DNA of 64,000 nucleotides from CAVQCA01 sp963763115 (GTDB taxonomy: Bacteria > Pseudomonadota > Gammaproteobacteria > UBA9214), in the NCBI GenBank assembly GCA_963763115.1, contig CAVXNM010000038.1, forward strand, positions 49,180 to 113,179, in the 5' to 3' direction. Both the position numbers and the translations under genes were made by a program. The notes below the pieces were generated by a model that was given only the letters and a program-made list of their open reading frames with translations, ran no database searches and was not told where the DNA came from. Below are positions 47,010 through 54,682 of the stretch, one piece after another (the stretch's first letter is position 1; the number at the start of each line of letters is the position of its first letter).

Positions 47010-47600
47010 TCACGGGCTGGCTGCGGTGTAGATGATTTCGGCCCGGTAGGTGCCGGGATCGACTGCATGCAGGTTCCGGTATTGATAACGCCAGGTGGCC
47101 GCGAGATCCGTTACCTTACCCGGGGTCACGCTCGTCCGTGAAGTGCTGCCGCCCGCATCCGTCAGCGCCGGCGCGGCAAGTTCCGGGGTGTCGCTCAGGG
47201 TGCTGATGTCCGCGAGGCTGATGGCGCCGTCACTGCCCAGTCCGCCAACGCCGCCGTCATTGTTCGCGGTGAGGGTGATTTCACCGGCATTGCTGCGCAG
47301 GTTCACGCGGGCGCCGCTGCCGGCCGCTGCGTCCCCGCCGGTGGCGCTCACGATACTTCCGTCACCGACCTTGTCGGGCGGGGGTTCAAAACTCAGGGTA
47401 TCGATCGTTTGCACGCTGCTGCCGATCTGGAAGGAGAGAAAGCGGGGTATCACCACCGTCAAACGCACTCTGGCCGTGGCCGAGAGGGTGTTACCGACGG
47501 GTGCGGCCTCGGTTGTGGATTCGGCCCCGGTGCACGGTGAAGCCAGACAGAATATCAATGCAACAGCATGGACAACCAGTGGTTTCCTGTCATTATTCAT
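47010..47600 (-). CDS. exported fibre subunit-like protein, paralogue B
   Basis: Exported protein of 196 residues from ATG 47600, with a signal peptide ending near TGA-ES. It is clearly paralogous to the protein at 47922-48530. Shared features are the pattern VVIP-x-FL-x-F-x2-GS, SNAGEITLTANNDGG, the acidic ISLADISTLSD and the ending DPGTYRAEIIYTAASP. Glycine, alanine and threonine are abundant. The frame stays open upstream into the intergenic region, but the shared N-terminal signal supports this start. Probable structural subunit. Confidence 0.75.
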   Translation of the reverse strand: MNNDRKPLVVHAVALIFCLASPCTGAESTTEAAPVGNTLSATARVRLTVVIPRFLSFQIGSSVQTIDTLSFEPPPDKVGDGSIVSATGGDAAAGSGARVNLRSNAGEITLTANNDGGVGGLGSDGAISLADISTLSDTPELAAPALTDAGGSTSRTSVTPGKVTDLAATWRYQYRNLHAVDPGTYRAEIIYTAASP

Positions 47601-47655
47601 TCTTGTCCCCAGGTGCTTTATTGTTTGGCCTGGTGTTTGTCTATAAATATCATTT

Positions 47656-47680
47656 TCACCGCGAAGACGCAAAGGAGCAG
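47656..47680. repeat. REP-like family, half copy
   Basis: CACCGCGAAGACGCAAAGGA matches the left arm of the repeat at 21376 with few changes. No facing right arm is visible. Confidence 0.55.
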
Positions 47681-47866
47681 GAGGTAGGGTAACGCAGGAG
47701 CTGCTACCGGGGAGGTCAGAGTGTCGAAAAGCACTGCACGTGCGAGAGCGACCGTACCTACATCCCTTGGCACATCGCTCCAGTGTATCCCTGCACTCCG
47801 CGACGTACCTGCATGGCCCAAGCCAGCCTCTCGACCGCTTCCTGGTCTCACCTTCTCCCTGCAGGC

Positions 47867-47894
47867 AAAAAAATCCCCGCACGAGGCGGGGATT
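47867..47894 (-). terminator. Rho-independent terminator after subunit paralogue A
   Basis: On the minus strand AATCCCCGC and GCGGGGATT form a perfect stem followed by a run of seven T. It starts 27 bases after the stop at 47922. Confidence 0.93.
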
Positions 47895-47921
47895 CATCAG
47901 GCAGATGCTAACGGGTGACTG

Positions 47922-48530
47922 CTACATACTGGCTGCCGTGTAGGTGATTTCCACCTTATAGGTACCCGGATCGGGGACCGTCGTGTTGTCGTAGGAATAG
48001 CTCCACACGGCGGTCTGTGCGGTAACGCTGCTTCCCCCATTCAGCGCCGGACTCGAGGTATTCTTGTCGTTATTACTCAATGTGGGTGTGTTTAGAGAGA
48101 GGTTGTTACTGCTAGCGGTTATTTCAGACAGGTCGATGCTGTTGCTGCCAGAGACAAGACCACTGCCCCCCGTATCATTCGATTCGGTAATGGTGATCGC
48201 GCCGGCATTGCTGAACAGCGCCACGCTGGCCCCGCTGTCGCCGGAATCGCCTCCCGTCCCACTGGTGAAGGCAGTACCGTCACCCACCTCACAGGTCCCG
48301 CCGGTCACGCAGGAAGTCATGTCGAAGGTAATCGTGTCAACCGTGCTGCCTGCCGAGCCGACCCGGAACAGAAGAAAGCCGGGTATTACGACCTGCAGGT
48401 TAAGGCGCGCGGCGGCGCTCAGTGTCCCATTACCTACGTCACTGTTCGCTTCCGCGCTGGCCAGTTGGGGTGCGAGGCCTAGCCCTAGCATGATACAGCC
48501 CGCAACCAACTGTTTCTTAAGTATATACAT
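47922..48530 (-). CDS. exported fibre subunit-like protein, paralogue A
   Basis: Exported protein of 202 residues with a signal peptide ending near ASA-EA. The mature part is very rich in Ser, Thr, Gly and Asn and has few charged residues, as expected for a fibre subunit. It contains VVIPGFLLFRVGS, SNAGAITITESNDTGG, the cysteine pair TSCVTGGTCEVG and the ending DPGTYKVEITYTAASM. The cysteine pair is absent from paralogue B. GGAG stands before the ATG. Its own terminator suggests it can be made in larger amounts than the other products. Confidence 0.78.
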   Translation of the reverse strand: MYILKKQLVAGCIMLGLGLAPQLASAEANSDVGNGTLSAAARLNLQVVIPGFLLFRVGSAGSTVDTITFDMTSCVTGGTCEVGDGTAFTSGTGGDSGDSGASVALFSNAGAITITESNDTGGSGLVSGSNSIDLSEITASSNNLSLNTPTLSNNDKNTSSPALNGGSSVTAQTAVWSYSYDNTTVPDPGTYKVEITYTAASM

Positions 48531-48572
48531 GGTAAGTCTCCGTGTTTTTCAGTCGTTGATACCCGTATTTGC

Positions 48573-48590
48573 CTACGTATATATACGTAG
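48573..48590. promoter_or_regulatory. 18-bp perfect palindrome upstream of the fibre operon, putative operator
   Basis: CTACGTATATATACGTAG is fully self-complementary and lies 43 bases upstream of the subunit A start codon, where the promoter should be. Its TATATA core could overlap a -10 element. The binding protein is unknown; dimeric LuxR-type regulators use TACGTA-like sites in some bacteria, but that link is only a suggestion. Confidence 0.65.
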
Positions 48591-48801
48591 ATCCAGGTAC
48601 GAATACTTATCGGAAAGGGGGGAGAAATACTTTAGAAAGTAATGAACAAGTAACTCACTGATTCTGTAGTGATCAGGGTAAGCGCTTTCGCGAGGATGAG
48701 AGAATTACTGCGGCGATTCTGGAAGAAATCCGCCTGATAACCGCTTCAGCTGCGGTGTGGTGGCGGGTGAACGGCGCTGCGGCTCGTCTGTTGCGGCAGG
48801 T

Positions 48802-49779
48802 TTAGCCGGTGCAGCAAGCTACCGGGGCGGGGTTGAGTGACAGGCTGCCGGTGAGTTGACTGACGTGCTGGAATTCATGAAGTTGCAGGTAGGCAATGAG
48901 GCCCGCGTTGATCTTGCCGCAGATTAGCGGGTCGTAGAACAGCGCCGTGCCGATGCCGACGGCGCTGGCGCCAGCAACCAGGAATTCGATGGCGTCTTCG
49001 GCGCTGGTGACGCCGCCCTGGCCGATGATGGGAATGCCGTGCGGTTTGCAGACCTGGTAGACCTGGTGGACCTTGAGCAGTGCAATGGGTTTGATGGCGG
49101 GGCCGGAAAGGCCTCCCTGGTTGTTGCCGATGATCGGTTTGCGGGTGTCGATGTCGATGGCCATTCCCATCAGGGTATTAATGACGGCGAAGGCATCGCT
49201 GCCGGCTTCGATGCAGCGGCAGGCGTTTTCGGCGATATCGGTCTGGTTGGGCGAAAGCTTGGTGATGAGGGGTTTTTTCGTGACTCCGCGGCAGGCTTCG
49301 ACCACGCGTGCGGACATGTCCGGGTCGTTGCCGAAAGCGACGCCGCCTTCCCTGACATTGGGGCAGGAGATGTTGATCTCGATGGCGTCGATGGGCGAAT
49401 CGTCGAAGCGCCGCGTGACTTCGGCGTATTCCTCCACCGTGGATCCGGAGACATTGGCGATAAAACGCGTCTCGGAAAAATCCAGCGCCGGCAGGATCGC
49501 ACTGACGACATGATCGACGCCGGGGTTTTGCAGGCCGATGGCGTTCAGCATGCCCATGGGCGTTTCGGCAAGTCGATGGGGCGGATTGCCGAGGCGCGGT
49601 TCGAGCGTCGTTCCCTTGAGGCACACCGCACCGGCGTCCCGGTTGGAAAAACCGGAAACGCGTGTATATTCTTCACCGAAACCGACGCACCCGGACAGCA
49701 GCACCAGCGGCGTGGCAAAGGGAAGACCACAGAAATCCACCTCGAGTTGATGCTGCTCGGTGTCAGTCAGTAGCGTCAC
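48802..49779 (-). CDS. pyrD: dihydroorotate dehydrogenase, class 1B-like
   Basis: FMN enzyme of pyrimidine synthesis, 325 residues. The catalytic base is a cysteine in EINISCPNVREGG, the mark of class 1 enzymes; class 2 enzymes, usual in gammaproteobacteria, have serine and an N-terminal membrane helix, both absent. GLQNPGVD and GQGGVTSAEDAIEFLVAGAS also fit. Class 1B needs a PyrK iron-sulfur partner, and none is adjacent. The C-terminus ends in ACCTG. It diverges from trmL with a 26-base gap. Confidence 0.9.
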   Translation of the reverse strand: MTLLTDTEQHQLEVDFCGLPFATPLVLLSGCVGFGEEYTRVSGFSNRDAGAVCLKGTTLEPRLGNPPHRLAETPMGMLNAIGLQNPGVDHVVSAILPALDFSETRFIANVSGSTVEEYAEVTRRFDDSPIDAIEINISCPNVREGGVAFGNDPDMSARVVEACRGVTKKPLITKLSPNQTDIAENACRCIEAGSDAFAVINTLMGMAIDIDTRKPIIGNNQGGLSGPAIKPIALLKVHQVYQVCKPHGIPIIGQGGVTSAEDAIEFLVAGASAVGIGTALFYDPLICGKINAGLIAYLQLHEFQHVSQLTGSLSLNPAPVACCTG

Positions 49780-49805
49780 AGCGGTTAGTTGCCATGGATC
49801 CGTGA

Positions 49806-50273
49806 ATGTTTCATGTAGTGCTTTACCAGCCGGAGATTCCCCCGAATACCGGCAATATCATACGCCTTTGCGCCAATACCGGCAGCGTTCTGCACCTGGT
49901 AGGGCCGCTAGGATTTGATCTCGATGACCGCAAGCTGCGGCGCGCCGGCCTCGACTACCGTGAATGGGCCACACTGCAGCAGCATGACTCGCTTGCCGCA
50001 TTTCAGGCTGCGGTGCAGCCGGCCCGGTTATGGGCATTGTCAACCCGGGGCACGCGTTCGTACGAGCAGGCCGGTTATCAGCCGGGCGACGCCTTCCTGT
50101 TCGGACCCGAGACCCGGGGATTGTCGCCGGATCTCCTGCAGGCGGCAGGCGCGGCCGCGGTATTGCGCTTGCCGATGGTTACCAACAGTCGCAGCCTGAA
50201 CCTGTCGAATGCCGTGGCCGTGGTTGTCTACGAGGCCTGGAGACAGCAGGGATTTGCAGAGGCTTCCCGTTAA
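49806..50273 (+). CDS. trmL: tRNA (cytidine/uridine34-2'-O)-methyltransferase
   Basis: SPOUT-class methyltransferase that modifies the wobble nucleotide of tRNA-Leu. The 155 residues open MFHVVLYQPEIPPNTGNIIR, and the knot motifs FGPETRGLSP and LPMVTNSRSLNLSNAVAVVV are typical. It converges with gpsA, overlapping by four bases. Confidence 0.95.
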   Translation: MFHVVLYQPEIPPNTGNIIRLCANTGSVLHLVGPLGFDLDDRKLRRAGLDYREWATLQQHDSLAAFQAAVQPARLWALSTRGTRSYEQAGYQPGDAFLFGPETRGLSPDLLQAAGAAAVLRLPMVTNSRSLNLSNAVAVVVYEAWRQQGFAEASR

Positions 50274-51274
50274 GCCTGCTCGGCTCTTGATTCCCGGGCC
50301 AGCAGGTTTTGCACCGCGACGGCTGGCGACAGGCCGTCGTACAGGACCCGGTATACCTGTTCTGAAATCGGCATTTCGACCTTATGGCGGCGCGCCAGTT
50401 GTACGACCTCGCGTGCGGTATTGAAACCTTCAACCACCTGACCGATTTCCCGGACCGCCATATCCACCGGTCGGCCCTTGCCCAGCGCGAGTCCCAGTCG
50501 CCGGTTGCGCGACTGGTCGTCGGTGCAGGTGAGTATCAGATCGCCGATGCCGGACAGTCCCATCAGTGTTTCGCGTCTGGCGCCCATCACATCACCGAGG
50601 CGAATGATTTCCGCAAGTCCGCGCGTTATGAGCGCGGCCCTGCAATTCGCGCCCAGTTCCAGACCGTCGGCAATACCCGCGGCGATCGCCAGTACGTTCT
50701 TGACCGTCCCACCGAGCTCCACGCCGATGACGTCATCGCTGGTATAGATGCGCATGACATCAGCCTGCAGGCAGCTAGCAAGGTCGTTTGCGAACACGGG
50801 ATTGGTCGAGGCAACCGTCATAGCCGTTGGCAGGCCGGCAGCGACTTCCCGGGCAAAGGTTGGTCCTGACAGCACGGCCGCCGGACAGCGGACGCCCGGA
50901 ATTTCCTCCAGCACCTCATGCATGAATTTACCTGTGCCGTTTTCCAGGCCCTTCGTCGCCCAGACGACGCGGGTACGCGCGTTAAGTGACGGTAACGCCC
51001 TGGTCAGGACTTCACGAAACGCATGGCTTGGAACGACAACCAGCAGGTCGCGACTGTGGCGTAGTGCACGGGAAAGGTCGGTTTCAACGTTTAATTTATC
51101 CGGGAAGCGGATGTTCGGAAGGAAATGATGGTTTTGTCTTTCCCGGGAGAGCTTTTCCATGACCGCCGGTTCATGCCCCCAGAGACACACGTCATTGCCA
51201 TTGGCGGTTAGGCGTATGGCCAGCGCCGTACCCCAGGAACCGGCCCCGAGGACCGTGATTGTACCGGAGCTCAT
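50270..51274 (-). CDS. gpsA: glycerol-3-phosphate dehydrogenase [NAD(P)+]
   Basis: Makes sn-glycerol 3-phosphate from dihydroxyacetone phosphate for phospholipid synthesis. The 334 residues begin with the nucleotide-binding GAGSWGTALA and include VLSGPTFAREVA, the catalytic-lysine segment GGTVKNVLAIAAG and GLSGIGDLILTCT. It is the last gene of the ArsR-rhodanese-secB-gpsA series. Confidence 0.97.
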   Translation of the reverse strand: MSSGTITVLGAGSWGTALAIRLTANGNDVCLWGHEPAVMEKLSRERQNHHFLPNIRFPDKLNVETDLSRALRHSRDLLVVVPSHAFREVLTRALPSLNARTRVVWATKGLENGTGKFMHEVLEEIPGVRCPAAVLSGPTFAREVAAGLPTAMTVASTNPVFANDLASCLQADVMRIYTSDDVIGVELGGTVKNVLAIAAGIADGLELGANCRAALITRGLAEIIRLGDVMGARRETLMGLSGIGDLILTCTDDQSRNRRLGLALGKGRPVDMAVREIGQVVEGFNTAREVVQLARRHKVEMPISEQVYRVLYDGLSPAVAVQNLLARESRAEQA

Positions 51275-51337
51275 GATTCCGGGCGGTCAGGTGTTAGCAA
51301 CGGTGGCATTTGACGGATCAGCAATGAATCCGGGAAT

Positions 51338-51841
51338 TCAATGGTGTGTAGTTGCAGTTTCACCATTCGTGGATTGTTTTTGCTTCAATCGCTGGTCGTA
51401 GATGGCCGCAAAGTTCATCGGCGGGAGCATCAAGGATGGAAAGCCTCCTTTGGTAACGAGGTCGGAGAGCGCGGCTGACGCATAAGGATATAGCGTGGCA
51501 AGGCAGAAAACATGTTGCAATCGTTGCAGCTTATCGGACTCAAATCCCTTGAGTACGAAAATACCCGCCTGGTGAACCTCGATAAGAAACGCCGTATTAC
51601 CTTCGACTGTGACTGTTCCCGTGATTTTCAGCACGACATCAAAGGTGTCGTCAGCAATCTGCTGTGCATCGCTATCGATCTCCACATCCAAACTTGGTTT
51701 CCATCCCTGGGTGAATATGGCCGGCGACTGGGGTGACTCGAAGGATACGTCTTTTAAATAGATTTTCTGCGGTCGTGCTATTTTGTCGCCCCCGTCCTCC
51801 GACGCAATATTCTGATTTTCTTCATTCATGGAATTTTCCAT
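51338..51841 (-). CDS. secB: protein-export chaperone SecB
   Basis: Tetrameric cytosolic chaperone that keeps preproteins unfolded for SecA. The 167 residues contain QKIYLKDVSFESPQSPAIF and FCLATLYPYASAALSDLVTK with GGFPSLMLPPMNF, all diagnostic. Two Met codons lie at the start (MENSMNEENQ), and either could be used. In many relatives a grxC gene separates it from the rhodanese; here none is present. Confidence 0.97.
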   Translation of the reverse strand: MENSMNEENQNIASEDGGDKIARPQKIYLKDVSFESPQSPAIFTQGWKPSLDVEIDSDAQQIADDTFDVVLKITGTVTVEGNTAFLIEVHQAGIFVLKGFESDKLQRLQHVFCLATLYPYASAALSDLVTKGGFPSLMLPPMNFAAIYDQRLKQKQSTNGETATTHH

Positions 51842-51885
51842 ATACGGTAATGAATTAGCGGTTGACCGCTTCCTCTATGGCTGTA

Positions 51886-52317
51886 TTACTTGCCCTTGCT
51901 CAGCGGCAAACCCGCCTGTTGCCAGGCATGCATTCCGCCCTTCAGGTTGTATACCGAAACGACCCCTTTCTTGCTCAACTCCGTGCTTAACTTGTTAGAT
52001 TGATTACCGCTGCGGCAGATCACGATGAGCGGGCGGTCACGGTATTTGTCGAGTTTGCCTGCGGCTTCGTTCTTGTCTGCGGGCACCTGAACGGCATTCA
52101 CGATATGTCCGTCACGATAATCCTTGTCATTGCGCATATCAACCAGGACGGCGTTTTCATGATTGATCAGGCGGATCGCCTCGCCTGGCGTGATATCTCG
52201 GACCTTGCCCAGGTGATGCCTGAGTTCGACGCCCGCAAGCATGGCAAGAATGACAACAAATGCCACTACCAGAAGAAGATGGTTTACTGCAAACTCACTG
52301 AGCTGGTGTATGTCCAT
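51886..52317 (-). CDS. membrane-anchored rhodanese-like sulfurtransferase
   Basis: Protein of 143 residues with one N-terminal transmembrane helix (about 13-30) and a single rhodanese domain, of the YibN type. The catalytic cysteine is C101 in ICRSGNQS. It would carry persulfide sulfur at the inner membrane. Directly upstream lies an ArsR regulator with the cysteine spacing of persulfide sensors, which suggests regulated sulfur handling. Confidence 0.92.
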   Translation of the reverse strand: MDIHQLSEFAVNHLLLVVAFVVILAMLAGVELRHHLGKVRDITPGEAIRLINHENAVLVDMRNDKDYRDGHIVNAVQVPADKNEAAGKLDKYRDRPLIVICRSGNQSNKLSTELSKKGVVSVYNLKGGMHAWQQAGLPLSKGK

Positions 52318-52412
52318 GGCAATTTCAATTACACATCATGGCGACACGAAATACGTGGCGCTTCGTTTTCAGTCAATGAGCTGCGGCAGCTTATGCCGCT
52401 TGACTGTGCGTA

Positions 52413-52733
52413 CTAGCTATCCTGGGAGCAGAATACTTCCTGCATCATACTGATCAGACGAAGGGTGCGTGAATCACCCACGCGGTAATACACGCGGTTG
52501 GCATCCTTGCGGGAGGCAAGGATGCCCTTGTCTCGCAGTATGGCCAGATGCTGGGAGATATTGCTTTGCGAGGTTCCGACAGTTTCGACGATATCCTGAA
52601 CGCTGACTTCCTGATCGCCCAGCGTACAGAGAATTTTCAGTCGCAGAGGGTGGGACATCGCCTTTAGTGAGCGCGAGGCGCGGTCGATGTCTTCATCGCG
52701 GGAAATCAAGCTTACACCGGTGGTCACTGTCAT
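52413..52733 (-). CDS. ArsR-family regulator, SqrR/BigR-type persulfide sensor candidate
   Basis: Winged-helix repressor of 106 residues. The DNA-binding helices read TSQSNISQHLAILRDKGIL. Only two cysteines are present, C36 (LKILCTLGD) and C102 (EVFCSQ), spaced 66 residues apart, the same spacing as the sulfide-sensing pair of SqrR and BigR, which forms a polysulfide bridge. The metal-binding motif ELCVCDL of ArsR/SmtB proteins is absent. It is co-directional with the rhodanese gene 95 bases downstream. Confidence 0.85.
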   Translation of the reverse strand: MTVTTGVSLISRDEDIDRASRSLKAMSHPLRLKILCTLGDQEVSVQDIVETVGTSQSNISQHLAILRDKGILASRKDANRVYYRVGDSRTLRLISMMQEVFCSQDS

Positions 52734-53266
52734 CTGTGCCTTCCTTGAGTAATGCGCCAGGTCGTAAATGCTACTGCATTAATTAATAAAACATTATACA
52801 ATAATAAGCCGTTCGGGCTACAGGCAATCGCGCTCTGTCTCGCTCACTTCCCGGAATGATCCGAAGTGCGAACGATTCGGGCATACAGTGAAACGTTCCA
52901 GCAATCTAAAATAGACTCATTCAATAAATAGTGAGCGAACGCAGGGACATACCGTTACACGGGGCACATCCCGCCCCCGGTATTGCTGGACAGTCTGGTT
53001 GGCTGAGGTCGCTGAGATTACTGCACCATATATGTCAGGGCCGAGTAAACACTCCGATGCGAGGCTGTCAACAGGGTATTTGATGAGCATGGATGTATTA
53101 CCCGAGATGACCGGTAGACTGTTGGTACCCCGTCTTGTATTTAGTAGCTTCACTAAAATGTAAGCTGGTATGTTTACAGAGCGTAATTACCATGCCGGTT
53201 GGCAGCCCAACAGCCTGGTGATCGCGTCATCGGAAGAACTGAATCCCGCTGTCTGAAATCGCCGAA
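52734..53266. other. intergenic region between the ArsR gene and envC
   Basis: These 533 bases contain no supported gene. An AT-rich patch with ATTATACAATAAT (52793-52805), an odd palindrome that includes a minus-strand TATAAT, lies 60 bases upstream of the ArsR start and could be its autoregulated promoter. The rest shows no clear structure. Confidence 0.5.
52793..52805 (-). promoter_or_regulatory. putative -10 and operator of the ArsR gene
   Basis: ATTATACAATAAT is an inverted repeat of ATTAT around ACA. Read on the minus strand it includes TATAAT. No good -35 is seen, so the promoter would be weak or activator-independent with a poor -35. Confidence 0.45.
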
Positions 53267-54448
53267 ATGACCGCAATCCGCCTGTTCCTTCTGCTGGCAT
53301 TGACAATATTTCCTCTCGCCCCGAGCCTTGCCGCGGATTCCGGCCAGGCTGCCGTGCAGGAGGAGCGGCTGCAACAGTTGCGCACGCGAATCGGCGACCT
53401 GAAGAACGAGCTGGAATCGATGCATGGCAAGAAGAATGCGGTGGACCGTGAACTCGAAAAAGCGGAAAAGGATCTCGGTGACGTCGCCTCCGTTCTGCGC
53501 CGGCTGGAGCAGAAAATCGGGCAGTCACGAACTCGGCTCGATGATCTGGGACACGAGCGCCAGGAAAGTCGAAAAAAACTCCAGGCAATGCAGGTTATAT
53601 TGGCCCGTGAGCTGCGTTCGGCCTATGTGCTGGGCCAGCAGCAGCAGGTGAAATTACTGCTCAATCAGGATGATCCCACCGCCATCGCACGACTCATGTC
53701 CTATTACGGCTATCTTTCCAGGGCGCGCACCGATCGCATCAGCGAGATAACGTCAGCTCTGAACGAACTCACTCTGATAGAGCAGCAAGTCAAGGAGCAG
53801 AAGTCGGGTCTTGAAAAACTGAAGGACGAGAAATTCGCAGAATCGGACCGTCTCAAACAGATGCAGGCCAATAGAAATGAGGTGCTGGTGAGGTTGCAGG
53901 CGCAGCTGAGGAAGAAATCGGACGAACTGGCTGCACTGCAACGGGACGAGCAGAATCTGCAGAAGCTGGTGGAATCACTCCGGAGGGCACTCAGGGAAAT
54001 TCCACCGGCGACAGCACAGTTAAAGTCGATAAGCCCGTTGAAGGGCAAGCTTGTCTGGCCGGTGGAAGGTCGCATCGGAATGCCTTTCGGCGCCCTGCAG
54101 GCGGATGGGAAACTCCGTTCCCGTGGTGTGCTCGTTAGCGCATCCGCCGGCGCAGATGTGCACGCCATCGCCAGTGGTCAGGTGGTGTTCGCGGACTGGC
54201 TGAGAGGATTCGGGTTGCTGCTGATTATTGATCATGGCAAGGGATATATGTCCTTGTACGGCTATAACCGCAGTCTTTTCAAGGAAGTCGGTGACAGGGT
54301 GGAAGCCGGCGATCTCATCGCCGCGGTCGGTGACAGTGGCGGGCGGGAGCGATCGGGCCTCTATCTTGAGCTGCGCAAGGACGGCCGCCCGTTCGATCCG
54401 GCGCCATGGTTTGCCGGCAAGTCGACAGCACTGCGTGCGGGTGACTGA
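53267..54448 (+). CDS. envC: EnvC-like murein hydrolase activator (M23/LytM fold)
   Basis: Periplasmic division protein of 393 residues. A signal peptide (about 1-22) is followed by a long coiled coil (about 28-255) and a LytM domain (about 268-393). The metal ligands of active M23 enzymes are missing (RSRGVLVSASAGADVHAI lacks the HxxxD form, and MSLYGYN replaces the later H-x-H), so it should activate amidases rather than cut murein. The usual partner order envC-ctpA-yibQ-like is kept downstream. Confidence 0.93.
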   Translation: MTAIRLFLLLALTIFPLAPSLAADSGQAAVQEERLQQLRTRIGDLKNELESMHGKKNAVDRELEKAEKDLGDVASVLRRLEQKIGQSRTRLDDLGHERQESRKKLQAMQVILARELRSAYVLGQQQQVKLLLNQDDPTAIARLMSYYGYLSRARTDRISEITSALNELTLIEQQVKEQKSGLEKLKDEKFAESDRLKQMQANRNEVLVRLQAQLRKKSDELAALQRDEQNLQKLVESLRRALREIPPATAQLKSISPLKGKLVWPVEGRIGMPFGALQADGKLRSRGVLVSASAGADVHAIASGQVVFADWLRGFGLLLIIDHGKGYMSLYGYNRSLFKEVGDRVEAGDLIAAVGDSGGRERSGLYLELRKDGRPFDPAPWFAGKSTALRAGD

Positions 54449-54682
54449 AATGACGGCATACATGTCCAGCACGAAGGACCCTGTCGTCGTTGGGAAACTG
54501 AATCTTCGGGTATTGTCGCGGTCTGATAAACATTGATGGGTGAATTACCGGTTAATCAAAAGCTTTTTACGTATCAGCCGATACCGCAAACACCGACCCT
54601 GTGATATTGTCCCGTTTTTCTGAAATCTGAAATCGAGAGCCTCCTTGAAAGCCGGTTGGCCGTGCGGCGATACGATCGCCTG

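Larger units (their letters stand above)
47601..47921. other. spacer between the two subunit paralogues
   Basis: About 320 bases without a gene. It holds the terminator of the upstream paralogue (47867-47894) and a half copy of the short-repeat family (47656-47680), so the downstream genes probably have a separate promoter here. Confidence 0.55.

Noticed and set aside
47020..48520. Tandem coding repeats or CRISPR in the Ser/Gly-rich subunit genes
   Set aside because: Similarity between the two genes is that of diverged paralogues; there are no regular repeat-spacer units.
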